In this document: positions 1-8,194 of the stretch, piece by piece
How the letters are laid out: each line of letters opens with the position of its first letter
Position numbering within the stretch: the stretch's first letter is position 1
Program-made: the position numbers and the translations under genes
The notes under the pieces: model-generated
The model's database searches: none
Told to the model about the DNA's origin: nothing
What the model saw: only the letters and a program-made list of their open reading frames with translations
NCBI GenBank assembly: GCA_934754505.1
Contig: CAKVIE010000014.1
Location: 1 to 54,691, forward strand
Reading direction: 5' to 3'
From: an uncultured Candidatus Melainabacteria bacterium
Lineage (GTDB): Bacteria; Cyanobacteriota; Vampirovibrionia; Gastranaerophilales; Gastranaerophilaceae
DNA length: 54,691 nt

Positions 1-249
1 AATTATTTTAAATCAATTCATCTTAAAGAATATTATGGAGAAATTGACATAATTGTTCAAAAAGCAGGATTTGAGATAATTATCGGATACATGTCTTATT
101 TAAAAGAAACAGATTCCGAATATTATGAAAAAATGAAAGAATATATTCGTACGAAAAGTGAAAAACTCAAAATAATCAATACAAAAGAAGTAATGAAACT
201 CTATCAATTATACGAAATTGAAGATTGTCAATTAAAACTTTTTAAATAG
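1..249 (+). CDS. 3' end of a hypothetical protein (truncated by window edge)
   Basis: Frame 1 is open from the first base and ends at TAG 247-249, giving 82 residues of the C-terminus. The visible part is rich in Lys, Glu, Tyr and Ile and contains MSYLKETDSEYYEKMKEY. There is no signal peptide or membrane segment. A strong hairpin follows 9 bases after the stop, which supports a real gene end. I do not recognise the family and the start lies outside the window. Confidence 0.75.
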   Translation, partial: NYFKSIHLKEYYGEIDIIVQKAGFEIIIGYMSYLKETDSEYYEKMKEYIRTKSEKLKIINTKEVMKLYQLYEIEDCQLKLFK

Positions 250-258
250 TTTTGAATT

Positions 259-297
259 AAACAAAAAGCCGTGAAATAATCACGGACTTTTGTTTAA
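259..297 (+). terminator. Rho-independent terminator of the partial gene
   Basis: A 16-nt arm at 259-274 pairs with 280-295 around the loop AATAA, with only one interior mismatch. The A-rich 5' arm and T-rich 3' arm give a canonical intrinsic terminator just after the stop at 249, and it may work in both directions. Confidence 0.75.
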
Positions 298-299
298 AC

Positions 300-408
300 A
301 TCGATTTTTAAAATCCCACCCCTGTGGGGATAGATTATCACGACATGGCGAATCACCTGCCTGTATTTTTAGTATAAATTGTAATTACGTCATATTAAGT
401 CGCACAAG
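300..408. other. Unexplained GC-richer islet
   Basis: Bases 312-361 are clearly more GC-rich than their surroundings and contain an inverted repeat at about 312-331 (ATCCC...GGGAT). Read on the minus strand the islet gives a start-less peptide (GDSPCRDNLSPQGWDF) running between two stops. It could be a repeat element, a structured RNA or a gene remnant; nothing here decides between them. Confidence 0.3.
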
Positions 409-783
409 TTATGTCTTTTTATATAAGCTGATTTTCATTTTGTCAATTATTGATTCAATCTCTGTATGATATTTTTGAAAAGGTTCAAAGCTTTTGAGTG
501 TTTCTATAATAGCAATTTCTCTTTTGGTAAAGTGTGCCAGTTGTGTCGGATAATAATTAAAGAAGCCCCAGCGTTTTTTTCTTTCATTTTCAGGTTGAAT
601 TTCATCAATCATGTGTTCGCCGAAGTTATTTATTATACTTTTTATGTATCTTTCCGCAGTTTTTCTCGCAACACCAAATTCTCGTTCAATATCTTCATAA
701 GACACACCTTTTCTATCTTCTAACATCATATAAAATATTTTGATTATATTGTTGTTCTTATTATCTATTGTTGTTTTTGGCAT
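409..783 (-). CDS. Small HTH DNA-binding protein
   Basis: This 124-residue protein carries an N-terminal helix-turn-helix of the HTH_11/DeoR kind (GVSYEDIEREFGVARKTAER, about residues 26-45), in which the helix ERYIKSI would be the recognition helix. The rest resembles the start of a WYL-type regulator (FFNYYPTQLAHFTKREIAII), but no WYL domain follows, so it is much shorter than that family. A Shine-Dalgarno AAAGGA precedes ATG 783. The gene overlaps the end of the upstream TPR gene by 19 bases, so the two are probably co-transcribed and translationally coupled. A local regulatory role is inferred from fold only. Confidence 0.65.
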   Translation of the reverse strand: MPKTTIDNKNNNIIKIFYMMLEDRKGVSYEDIEREFGVARKTAERYIKSIINNFGEHMIDEIQPENERKKRWGFFNYYPTQLAHFTKREIAIIETLKSFEPFQKYHTEIESIIDKMKISLYKKT

Positions 784-1739
784 TTGCTATCCTTTCTGTT
801 TGACAGTTTCTTCTTCATTTTTTCTTGATTTTTTCGCTTTTCCGACAGATTTTTTGCTATTAATTTATATGACCTGTATTTTTTTAATTCCAAGGGAAAA
901 TCGTAATTGAAAAGACCTGTGTAATGATAAAAACCGTTTACGGCTTTGGATATAATTTCAGTTTTGGGTTTTGTTTCAACAATAATCATCGCAATTTTTA
1001 ACGCCTTATCAATATTGTAATTTTTTACATACAAATCTTTTAAAAGAATTAATGTAATATATTCAAACCCTTTATCCTTTTTGGCTTTTGCAATATCTAA
1101 CGCCTTTTGACAAAATTTTATGGAATGTTTTATTTCATTTAATTCTTCAAAATATTTTGCCCGCAAAAGACAGATACTTTCTGGTTTTATTGATAATTTT
1201 TCAAGCATATCAAAATCTTGATTTATTCTTTGACGGTAAAACCTTTTTTGTTCCGAAGTTTTTACATTAGATAAACATTTTTCATATTGTTTAATCCTCG
1301 AAAAATAAGGTGAAATATATCGAGGATTTTTTTGAATTTTACACTTTAACCGATGTAAATCTGTTTTGATAATTATTTCTTTGATTTTGTTATGTAATAT
1401 ACAACTTTCAGGATGAAGTTTTAATTGCTCTCCTAAAAGTTCAAATGCTTCTGAATATCTGTGATTTAAAAGATAATAATTCACATAAGTTATCTGTCTT
1501 GATAAGCTGTTTTTGTTTTTATCAAAATCGGAAAGGCCTTTTTCTTTTGAGTCTATCAAAATTTTATAAGGAAAGTCTTTCGCACCTTCATATCCTAACT
1601 CGATTGATTTTTGCAAATCTTGCAGGGCTAAATCATATTCCATATCATAAAAATATAACATTGCCCTTTTTGCATAATATTTTCCGGCATTGACCTTATC
1701 AAGTTCTATTGCTCTATTGTAAAAACTGTAATCCTTCAT
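765..1739 (-). CDS. TPR-like helical repeat protein
   Basis: A 324-residue, probably cytoplasmic, Lys-rich helical protein. TPR-like units are visible near the N-terminus (YNRAIELDKVNAGKYYAKRA, then YDLALQDLQKSIELGYEGA) and again mid-protein (IKFCQKALDIAKAKKDKGF). There is no signal peptide. I place the start at ATG 1739 because GGA lies 8 bases upstream; the frame is open two codons further to a TTG. The 3' end overlaps the HTH gene, which suggests an operon in which the TPR protein may act with the DNA-binding partner. Function unknown. Confidence 0.7.
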   Translation of the reverse strand: MKDYSFYNRAIELDKVNAGKYYAKRAMLYFYDMEYDLALQDLQKSIELGYEGAKDFPYKILIDSKEKGLSDFDKNKNSLSRQITYVNYYLLNHRYSEAFELLGEQLKLHPESCILHNKIKEIIIKTDLHRLKCKIQKNPRYISPYFSRIKQYEKCLSNVKTSEQKRFYRQRINQDFDMLEKLSIKPESICLLRAKYFEELNEIKHSIKFCQKALDIAKAKKDKGFEYITLILLKDLYVKNYNIDKALKIAMIIVETKPKTEIISKAVNGFYHYTGLFNYDFPLELKKYRSYKLIAKNLSEKRKNQEKMKKKLSNRKDSKCQKQQ

Positions 1740-1769
1740 ACACAAAATCCAAATATACTTGAAAAAATA

Positions 1770-1787
1770 GGGCAGGCTACCCTGCCC
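1770..1787 (-). terminator. Hairpin terminator after the small 62-residue gene
   Basis: GGGCAGG and CCTGCCC pair perfectly over a CTAC loop, and on the minus strand the stem is followed by TATTTTTTC. It sits 7 bases past the stop of the gene at 1795-1983 and separates it from the TPR gene. Confidence 0.75.
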
Positions 1788-1794
1788 AAAATAA

Positions 1795-1983
1795 TTAATT
1801 ACAACTACGAGAACCGGTAAGGCTGCCTCTATCGTTGTACATGTACAACATGCTTCCGTGTTTCATGGTAACTATGCCAGATGTGTATCCATACAATTCT
1901 CCTGTTTTTGACCATAAAAGATGATTGTTTTCATCATAAACATAAATAATGTCGCCTTGTTGTTGTGCCATACCAATAGCCAT
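1795..1983 (-). CDS. Small conserved-looking beta-rich protein, 62 residues
   Basis: The ORF has a strong AAGGAG ribosome binding site 6 bases before ATG 1983 and its own terminator, so it is very likely expressed. It reads as short alternating beta strands (IIYVYDENNHLLWSKTG, then GIVTMKHGSMLYMYNDRG) with aromatic and Gly-turn spacing like a single small beta-sheet module, and ends in SRSCN. There is no signal peptide. It is divergent from the FtsZ-like gene at 2198. I cannot assign a function. Confidence 0.6.
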   Translation of the reverse strand: MAIGMAQQQGDIIYVYDENNHLLWSKTGELYGYTSGIVTMKHGSMLYMYNDRGSLTGSRSCN

Positions 1984-2197
1984 AATTTTCTCCTTTTTTT
2001 ATCTGACAAAATCAATATATCAGCCATACCCCCCAAAAACGGTCGTATAATTTTTTTAATATTTTGACCACATTATCCATTTTGTAATAGTTAAGATATG
2101 TCGTTTTTTTGTGATGTCAAAATGATTTTTCAAATACGACAGTTATTGACGTGATTAACTTGTATTCTAAAAATAGAAATACAGAAAGGGGTATGAT

Positions 2198-2857
2198 ATG
2201 AAAAAAGAAAAATTGAAAACACTTGTAATCGGACTTGGAACAGGTGGTTCAGAAATTGTTGATAAAATTGCACAAAAATGCGAATGTTTTAAAGATGTTG
2301 ATTATTTATGTGTAAATTCTGACAGAAAATCTTTATCCTTACAAAATACAAACATTTTATTGTTGAATAACGATATTGAGTTATATTTTCCAAAAGAAAA
2401 ATATAAAAAATTATTTCAAAAAGTGATGAACTCTTTTGTTTGTAGGAAATGTATTTCTTGTGGTGAAAATTGGTATATTGGGGAACAAATTTCTCTTGAA
2501 CATACCGATACAATAAAAAATTTGCTGAAGGACAAAGATGAAATAATAATTATTTCTTCGTTTGGCGGAGGTTTTGGAACTGGAGCAAGTCCCGTTTTTG
2601 CAGACATTGCAAAAAAATCAGGGATAAAAACCTCGGCTATTATTACTACACCTTTTGATTTTGAGGGAACACGAAAAGAAGCAGTCGCAAAAAATGGACT
2701 CGATGAATTAAAAAAATACGTTGAAAAAATTGATATTGTTGACGGTCAAAAAATTTTAGCACCTGAAGATTTAAAAAAGACATATTATGAGGCATTGCAA
2801 AAAAAATCAAGCGAAGTTGAAAAAATATTTGTAAAAAAATTTATAGGATTAAAATAA
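2198..2857 (+). CDS. Short FtsZ/tubulin-like GTPase
   Basis: The 219 residues match the N-terminal nucleotide-binding domain of FtsZ in order: strand and T1 loop VIGLGTGGSEIVDKI (10-24), a tubulin-signature-like GGGFGTG (123-129, where FtsZ has GGGTGTG), the following helix ASPVFADIAKK, and the segment TTPFDFEGTR that aligns with FtsZ (T/V)KPFxFEGxR. It stops where FtsZ continues into its activation domain; full FtsZ is about 380 residues, so polymerisation as in FtsZ is doubtful. The stretch where FtsZ has its Gly-rich T3 region instead carries CxxCxxC (C82, C85, C88). An AGAAAGGGG site precedes ATG 2198. The stop overlaps the next start (TAATG). It is not the cell-division FtsZ; GTP binding is inference. 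Confidence 0.75.
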   Translation: MKKEKLKTLVIGLGTGGSEIVDKIAQKCECFKDVDYLCVNSDRKSLSLQNTNILLLNNDIELYFPKEKYKKLFQKVMNSFVCRKCISCGENWYIGEQISLEHTDTIKNLLKDKDEIIIISSFGGGFGTGASPVFADIAKKSGIKTSAIITTPFDFEGTRKEAVAKNGLDELKKYVEKIDIVDGQKILAPEDLKKTYYEALQKKSSEVEKIFVKKFIGLK

Positions 2858-4089
2858 TGAAAGAAAATATTCACGATTGGTTTTTGTATTATTTCAACAA
2901 TTTCAGCTGTGGAAAGGCGATAATAAATATAAGCACACCATCTTTCTCAAAAGACCCTAAAACTTATTGTATAAACAGAAACGGCGAAATTTTATTTACA
3001 TTAAAACCATATTTGTTTTGTTCCAATTTTGAAGAAGAAAACGTGCTTTTTGTATCAGACGAATCTAACAAAACTGCCCTTTTTGACCAAAACGGCAACA
3101 ATCTTACGGGATTTACCTACGAACACATTATATATGGAAGCGAAAACGGATTTTTTGAGGTAACAAAAAACGGATTACACGGTCACATTGACTTGAACGG
3201 AAAAGTTATAATTCCTTGTATGTATGATGAAGATGGCGGATATTTTTCCGAGGGGCTTGCGCCTGTAAAGAAAAACGGAAAATGGGGAATGATTGACTCA
3301 ACAAATACAACTGTAATTCCTCTGATTTACGAAGAATGTGATGTTTGTAACCACAATTTGATTGCCGCTAAAAAGAATGGAAAATTTGGAATTATTGACA
3401 GATTTAACAACGTTGTTTGTGATTTTAAATTTGATGATATTTTGTTGAGTTCAAAACGGGAATATCCGCAACATATTGCCAAAATTGGAGAAAAATACGG
3501 ATTAATTGACAAAAATGGCAAGACTTTGCTCGATTTTAAATATGATAATATTGCTATTTTTGATGATTTTAACGGATACTTTTTAGTCAAATCTGACGAA
3601 AAATTTGCAATTTATTCATGTAATTTGGGTGGATTTTTGACAGGATTTGAATTTGATGAAATCGAAGATGTTTTTGTCGGCAGCCTCGAATGTCCGACAT
3701 TTCCTGTCAAAAAGGGAAACAAATGGGGCATTCTCGATTCTTGCGGCAAATTGATTACAAAATTTGAATATGATTATCAAGGTGGAGTTTCCGAAAACTT
3801 GTGCGTTGTAAAAAAGAATGAGAAATGGGGTGCAGTTGATATTTTGGGAAATGAAGCTATACCGTTTAATTATGACAGATTATTTTGTTCAAATGAAAAT
3901 CTTCTTATTGCAGAAAAGAAAGATTACGAGGGCTGTATTAATCAAAAAAATGAAACTGCTATCAAATTCGGTGAATTTGGAGGTTACAGACATTGGTTTT
4001 CCGAGGGATTTATTACCGCAATAGATAGAAATGGTGATTGGCAATACATTGACAAATATGGAAAAATTTTGGATATAAAAAACAAATAA
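2857..4089 (+). CDS. WG-repeat (KWG) beta-propeller-like protein
   Basis: A 410-residue protein built of WG repeats of about 35-45 residues, recognisable as kNGKWGMIDSTNTTVIPLIY, KNGKFGIIDRFNNVVCDFKF, KYGLIDKNGKTLLDFKYD, KGNKWGILDSCGKLITKFEY and KNEKWGAVDILGNEAIPFNY. Such repeats usually form ligand- or protein-binding surfaces. There is no signal peptide or membrane segment, so it is probably cytoplasmic. ATG 2857 overlaps the stop of the FtsZ-like gene by one base, so translation is coupled and a physical partnership with the GTPase is plausible (inference). Confidence 0.85.
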   Translation: MKENIHDWFLYYFNNFSCGKAIINISTPSFSKDPKTYCINRNGEILFTLKPYLFCSNFEEENVLFVSDESNKTALFDQNGNNLTGFTYEHIIYGSENGFFEVTKNGLHGHIDLNGKVIIPCMYDEDGGYFSEGLAPVKKNGKWGMIDSTNTTVIPLIYEECDVCNHNLIAAKKNGKFGIIDRFNNVVCDFKFDDILLSSKREYPQHIAKIGEKYGLIDKNGKTLLDFKYDNIAIFDDFNGYFLVKSDEKFAIYSCNLGGFLTGFEFDEIEDVFVGSLECPTFPVKKGNKWGILDSCGKLITKFEYDYQGGVSENLCVVKKNEKWGAVDILGNEAIPFNYDRLFCSNENLLIAEKKDYEGCINQKNETAIKFGEFGGYRHWFSEGFITAIDRNGDWQYIDKYGKILDIKNK

Positions 4090-4130
4090 TTGTTTATCAC
4101 ATTGTTAAGACCGAATTTGTCGTATCTGAA

Positions 4131-4139
4131 TGTTATTAT
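4131..4139 (+). promoter_or_regulatory. Candidate extended -10 promoter for a leaderless mRNA
   Basis: TGT followed by TATTAT (4134-4139) forms an extended -10 element only 6 bases before the tandem ATGATG at 4146, and there is no Shine-Dalgarno. This would place the transcript start at or next to the start codon. No good -35 is visible. Confidence 0.35.
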
Positions 4140-4145
4140 AGAAAT

Positions 4146-6041
4146 ATGATGAGATTAAAAACTGTAAAAGAAAAAATAAATGACAATAAATTTTTTGCAG
4201 AATGTATTGAAAAAACGATAGATTTGTTAAGCCAATTTGTCGAGATTAATGATTTTGTATATTTTTTAGGTCACAAAGGTCAAGTTCATTATTTTCTATG
4301 CAATAGTGTTGTTTATGTCGTGATTATTGATTTTCAAGATTCCGAAAACGGGCAAATTGTTCTTGAAACGATGAAAATCGAATCATTATATTCCGTAAAA
4401 CTTTTGTCTGATTATCCCATAAAAGAGTCCGCCATTGAATTTAAAACAATTATTGAAAACAAAGAACATTATACTGTTGAAGAATTTTTAAACTGGGTAA
4501 CTTCTATCTGTGATATTACGGTTGAAATTGATTTTCCGTTTTGGAAAGTTATAATAGACATTTTGAACGGATACACAAAAGAAACTTTTCAAACAAAACG
4601 TTATATTTTCTACTCAAAGCGTGATAATGATTACAGTGGAATAATGAATTTTTATGTTTTTGACAAAAAAACTCACGCAGATATGAAATTGTACATTGAT
4701 GATTGTTGGGACGAAAATCGAAATAAACATGTGCCTCCAAGGAATTTGAACGATATTACATTGGAAGTTTTGTCGGGAAATGTTTCTCCATACCAAAAAC
4801 GAAAATCCAAATTAGAATTTTTGAAATACTGTAATGGTCATAACGAAATATTATGTTGTAATTATTGGTTAATGGAGCTCGTAAAATTGACCGTTCAGCC
4901 TGTTGAAAAAGATTGCGGCTGGGCAATTCACAGAATTTTTGGTCGAAATAATATTCCGTTTAATAATATTTGGGTTGATGATTTCCCCGAAAAAAATGAA
5001 GAACCGTATTTTTTTATCACGGATAACGCTTACTCTTGGGAAACGACTAAGGTTGCAGTTTTGAATTTTAAATCTGCAACTTACCATTCAGCAGGTTCTT
5101 ATAAACAAGGCTTAATAAAGTTTAGTCGATGGGATCTTGATAAAAATTATTTAAAAAATCTTGTTGATTTTTTGAAATCGCCTGCTGTTTTGAGCGAAAC
5201 AGAAAGAAAATATTACGGTAATTGGGTCAATACGAATTGGCAAAAATTAATTTTTGAATACAATCACAATACAGCAGGTTGGGAGGATAAAAATCTTCCG
5301 CCCGAAAAAGACCCCGACAGATTGGCAGATGTCGAGGCTCTGCCGTTTGATTTGCCAATACCTGATTATACAAAAATCGAATATCCCAAATATTTTGATT
5401 TCCGCAGTTGGAATGCCCGTCAATGCACACTATTTGATGATTTTAAGCAATATTTGAAGTCCTTGAATTTAATCGGGCAACCGATAAAAAGGGTTATGAT
5501 TATTGGAAATATTTTCAATGACATCGACACGTTTTATGATTTCATTAATGGCGATTGGTATGAATATGACGATAATAACGAACCAGTAAAAGTTGACGAA
5601 AAAGAAAAACGCAGGATTGAACAAGGCTCATTGTTAAAACCTTGGCAAGTGGAAAAAACTTTTTTGCAACTTGATGAACCGATTATATTGTATATTGGCG
5701 ATAAACAAATTGAGATAAATTATTGTGAAAATGGAAACGCTAAAATCGGGGTAAATACTTTAAATCAAGGTAATGCAATGTCATTTTTTGACTATCCGTA
5801 TTGGAAAGATGTGAGTAAACATTTTTCGAAAAATATTATCGGACATAAAATTGTTGATTTTGAAATTGAGCCTTATGTTTTTCAAGATGACATTAAGGGG
5901 AGCGAATACGGAATATTTACTATTGATAGAAAAAAAGGTGATGTTTCGTTCGGGAAATTTTCATTTGTCTTGGATAACGGATACAAATTGTCTTTTGATG
6001 TTGTTTATGGCGACTATATGGGCGTTAGAGAAGAAAAATAA
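4146..6041 (+). CDS. Unknown 631-residue protein
   Basis: A large soluble-looking protein without signal peptide or clear membrane helix, rich in aromatic residues and Asp/Glu. The C-terminal part (about 450-631) has beta-rich segments such as PIILYIGDKQIEINYCENG and GKFSFVLDNGYKLSFDVVYG, which read like a small beta domain. I recognise no family. It lies 56 bases after the WG-repeat gene on the same strand, in a gap with a possible promoter but no terminator, so it may belong to the same functional unit. It starts with two Met codons and has no ribosome binding site. Confidence 0.7.
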   Translation: MMRLKTVKEKINDNKFFAECIEKTIDLLSQFVEINDFVYFLGHKGQVHYFLCNSVVYVVIIDFQDSENGQIVLETMKIESLYSVKLLSDYPIKESAIEFKTIIENKEHYTVEEFLNWVTSICDITVEIDFPFWKVIIDILNGYTKETFQTKRYIFYSKRDNDYSGIMNFYVFDKKTHADMKLYIDDCWDENRNKHVPPRNLNDITLEVLSGNVSPYQKRKSKLEFLKYCNGHNEILCCNYWLMELVKLTVQPVEKDCGWAIHRIFGRNNIPFNNIWVDDFPEKNEEPYFFITDNAYSWETTKVAVLNFKSATYHSAGSYKQGLIKFSRWDLDKNYLKNLVDFLKSPAVLSETERKYYGNWVNTNWQKLIFEYNHNTAGWEDKNLPPEKDPDRLADVEALPFDLPIPDYTKIEYPKYFDFRSWNARQCTLFDDFKQYLKSLNLIGQPIKRVMIIGNIFNDIDTFYDFINGDWYEYDDNNEPVKVDEKEKRRIEQGSLLKPWQVEKTFLQLDEPIILYIGDKQIEINYCENGNAKIGVNTLNQGNAMSFFDYPYWKDVSKHFSKNIIGHKIVDFEIEPYVFQDDIKGSEYGIFTIDRKKGDVSFGKFSFVLDNGYKLSFDVVYGDYMGVREEK

Positions 6042-6047
6042 AAAAGG

Positions 6048-6213
6048 TTTATTTAATAAATTCCGTTCATATCCGCAACGCCAACATCTTTTGTCTGCTT
6101 CTGCCGCATCAACGCTTAACCCGCATTCATCAACAAATTTCTCGTAAATCCAATACTTTACGATATCTTCTTGTTTTAACTGACGATTTTCCCAATATTT
6201 AAACCCTTTTATA
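6048..6213 (-). pseudogene. Start-less gene fragment, possibly HNH-nuclease-like
   Basis: Downstream of the MarR stop the minus strand holds about 50 open codons that read like real protein (FKYWENRQLKQEDIVKYWIY, then DAAEADKRCWRCGYERN) but have no ATG, GTG or TTG. A leading region of this kind ending in CWxCG resembles the zinc-knuckle start of some HNH-type proteins, in which a CHIIP-like segment follows; that half is missing here. The fragment ends where the convergent gene (stop 6041) begins, which suggests deletion or recombination scar. The family assignment is from memory and tentative. Confidence 0.5.
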
Positions 6214-6681
6214 TTACTTTTTTTTACTCAATTCTTTTTGCCAACTTGCAAGTTTGTCAATTAAACTCAATAGCTCGTATTCCTTTATATCAGGACAAAG
6301 TGAGTTTACTTTTTGGTTATACTCTTGCCATATATTATCAATCAATGTAATACTCTTTTGTGTAACTTTAATTATTTTTACTCGCTTATCCCCTGCCTTA
6401 TTATTTCTTGTGATAAAATCCTCTGTTTCAAGTTTGTCTAACAGTTTGGTAATATTAGATGGGGTAACTAAAAGTTTTTTGCTGATTTCATTTTGCTGAA
6501 TTCCTTCTTCTCCTCCAACAAACCTTATTATCATAAGAATGTTGAATTTTGATAAATTTAAACCCGTTTTGGAAAGCGTTTTATCTAATTCTGAACTCAA
6601 AATATTCCATATAAAACCTGTTATATAAATCAATCTTGAATGGGGATTATTAACTTTCATATATAAATCAACTGTTTCCAT
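6214..6681 (-). CDS. MarR-family transcriptional regulator
   Basis: A 155-residue winged-helix protein of typical MarR length. The DNA-binding segment is clear: the recognition helix region is NEISKKLLVTPSNITKLLDK, followed by the wing with the conserved acidic-basic pattern DFITRNNKAGDKRVKIIKVT. I choose ATG 6681 (METVDLYM) rather than the longer ATG at 6723 because GGAAGG lies 7 bases upstream and because a predicted operator (6711-6724) would otherwise lie inside the coding region. Divergent from the lipid genes, whose leaders carry related sites, it probably controls them and itself, sensing an unknown ligand. Confidence 0.85.
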   Translation of the reverse strand: METVDLYMKVNNPHSRLIYITGFIWNILSSELDKTLSKTGLNLSKFNILMIIRFVGGEEGIQQNEISKKLLVTPSNITKLLDKLETEDFITRNNKAGDKRVKIIKVTQKSITLIDNIWQEYNQKVNSLCPDIKEYELLSLIDKLASWQKELSKKK

Positions 6682-6710
6682 AATACACCTTCCTAAATTA
6701 ATACTCTCTA

Positions 6711-6724
6711 AATAGTTTACCATT
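6711..6724 (-). promoter_or_regulatory. Predicted MarR operator, site A (autoregulation)
   Basis: On the minus strand it reads AATGGTAAACTATT, a perfect 14-base match to positions 9209-9222 in the leader of the second lipid transcript. It lies about 30 bases upstream of the chosen marR start. Flanking bases give an imperfect palindrome AAATAGTT...AAATAATTT. Confidence 0.55.
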
Positions 6725-6825
6725 AAATAATTTATGTTTCAACAGCTTGTGCTGTGAAACTTTGAAATTTTGTATTTATCTGCTGCAAAGATAAATGAAT
6801 TCATCTCTTTCTTGATATCAAGGTA

Positions 6826-6890
6826 AAGAAATGTAACTGTCGTATAGTTGAATGGTTGACTGTTTAATAGTTGAGTGGTAAATTTAATAA
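6826..6890 (+). promoter_or_regulatory. Tandem 23-bp operator pair, site B
   Basis: TAGTTGAATGGTTGACTGTT starts at 6845 and TAGTTGAGTGGTAAATTTAA at 6868, a 23-base period. They are preceded by AAGAAATGTAACT (6826-6838). The same arrangement with the same period recurs at 9161-9225. The block lies about 36 bases before the 41-residue ORF and upstream of the cdsA-like gene. Confidence 0.55.
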
Positions 6891-6925
6891 TGTTGGATTT
6901 TTATATTTTCACGCAAGGAGTTTAT

Positions 6926-7051
6926 ATGGATTATAGCAATTTGGAAGCAGCTGACATTATTTGTACCTTATTTTTCTGTGTTATAAACATCATTTCACCG
7001 TTACAAAATTCATATAAACTTGAACACAAAGAATATTTTAAGTATTATTGA
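6926..7051 (+). CDS. 41-residue small protein at the head of the lipid locus
   Basis: ATG 6926 is preceded by a good AAGGAG site with 5-6 base spacing, and the frame runs to TGA 7049-7051. The middle is hydrophobic (IICTLFFCVINIIS), long enough for a short membrane-dipping helix, and the tail is charged (KLEHKEYFKYY). The leader, including operator block B and the ribosome binding site, closely mirrors the leader of the gene at 9266. It may be a small membrane protein or a leader ORF; the region 7052-7208 after it shows no further gene. Confidence 0.5.
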   Translation: MDYSNLEAADIICTLFFCVINIISPLQNSYKLEHKEYFKYY

Positions 7052-7208
7052 CAAATATTATAACTATTGGAAAAACCTATTTATTTTAAAATTTATAAAT
7101 CTATTTATGTATTAATTTGGATTCTTATAAAATTCTAACAGTGGTTTAAACAAAGAAGAACTTTTTAAAACTTCAAATAGAATGGTATGAAAATAAAGGA
7201 AAATAAAC

Positions 7209-8168
7209 ATGCAAATACAATTATTCGAATTATTAACACCTAATGTAAAAGTTGGTATCGTTGTCGTATATGCTTTTGTTGCTTTTATAAATATTTTTGC
7301 TTATTTGTTAAAAGCCTTATTCAAAAAGAACACGGATAATTTTTTAATCAGAATGAAATCTTTTTGGATAATTGTGGTTTTATTTACCATTGCTTTTAGT
7401 TTTAACAAATTAATTGCGTTTTTATTTATAATGCTATTGAGTTATTTGGCTTTAAAAGAATATTTTTCTCTTGTGCCGACAAGACGTGCAGACAGACGAG
7501 TTCTTTTATGGGCTTATTTATCAATACCTATTCAATTTTACTTGTTGTATATTAACTGGGTTATTATGTTTTATTTGTTTATTCCTTTGTATATGTTCAT
7601 GTTAGTTCCAATAAGAATGGTTTTGATAAAAGAAACAGACGGATTTTTAAAATCTTGTGGAATAATTCATTGGGGATTAATGACAACTGTTTATGCGTTG
7701 GGTTATTTGGCAATGTATGTTATTTTTCCTGTCGATGTAAATCCTGTCGGCGGCGGTATCGGCTTACTGTTATTTGTTTTATTGATGACTATCGGTAATG
7801 ATTTTATGCAATATGTTTTTGGCAAAACTTTTGGCAAACACAAAATTTTACCATCTGTAAGCCCTAATAAAACTTGGGAAGGCTTTTTAGGCGGGGTTGG
7901 TTCCTCAATTGTTATTTCTGTAATTCTTTCTCCATACTTAACACCATTAAACATTTATCAAGCATTATTTGCAGGGTTGGGATTTGCTGTCGCCGGTTTT
8001 TTAGGCGATGTAACTATGTCGGCAATAAAAAGAGATATTGGGGTTAAGGACACCGGAACACTGCTCCCGGGACATGGTGGAATTTTGGACAGATTAGATA
8101 GTTTAATTTTCACCGCACCTCTGTTCTTTCATTATATTGCATATTTGTTTAAGATAAATATTTATTAA
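7209..8168 (+). CDS. CdsA-family phosphatidate cytidylyltransferase (YnbB-like)
   Basis: A 319-residue polytopic inner-membrane protein. The CDP-diglyceride synthase signature is complete at about residues 271-298: SAIKRDIGVKDTG, then LLPGHGGILDRLDS. The family makes CDP-diacylglycerol from phosphatidate and CTP. Upstream segments such as FGKHKILPSVSPNKTWEGFL are also typical. The start has AAAGGAAA upstream. As it is next to a PlsC-like and a CDP-alcohol phosphatidyltransferase gene and under a likely MarR operator, I read it as the accessory, YnbB-like paralogue, not necessarily the housekeeping cdsA; the window cannot prove that. Confidence 0.9.
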   Translation: MQIQLFELLTPNVKVGIVVVYAFVAFINIFAYLLKALFKKNTDNFLIRMKSFWIIVVLFTIAFSFNKLIAFLFIMLLSYLALKEYFSLVPTRRADRRVLLWAYLSIPIQFYLLYINWVIMFYLFIPLYMFMLVPIRMVLIKETDGFLKSCGIIHWGLMTTVYALGYLAMYVIFPVDVNPVGGGIGLLLFVLLMTIGNDFMQYVFGKTFGKHKILPSVSPNKTWEGFLGGVGSSIVISVILSPYLTPLNIYQALFAGLGFAVAGFLGDVTMSAIKRDIGVKDTGTLLPGHGGILDRLDSLIFTAPLFFHYIAYLFKINIY

Positions 8169-8194
8169 TATAAATATTGTTTAGAGGTACATTT

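Noticed and set aside
2198..2857. Housekeeping cell-division ftsZ
   Set aside because: Only 219 residues, altered tubulin signature, Cys cluster in the T3 region and no second domain.
6679..6723. Longer MarR start at ATG 6723
   Set aside because: No ribosome site there, and the start overlaps the predicted operator; ATG 6681 has GGAAGG upstream.
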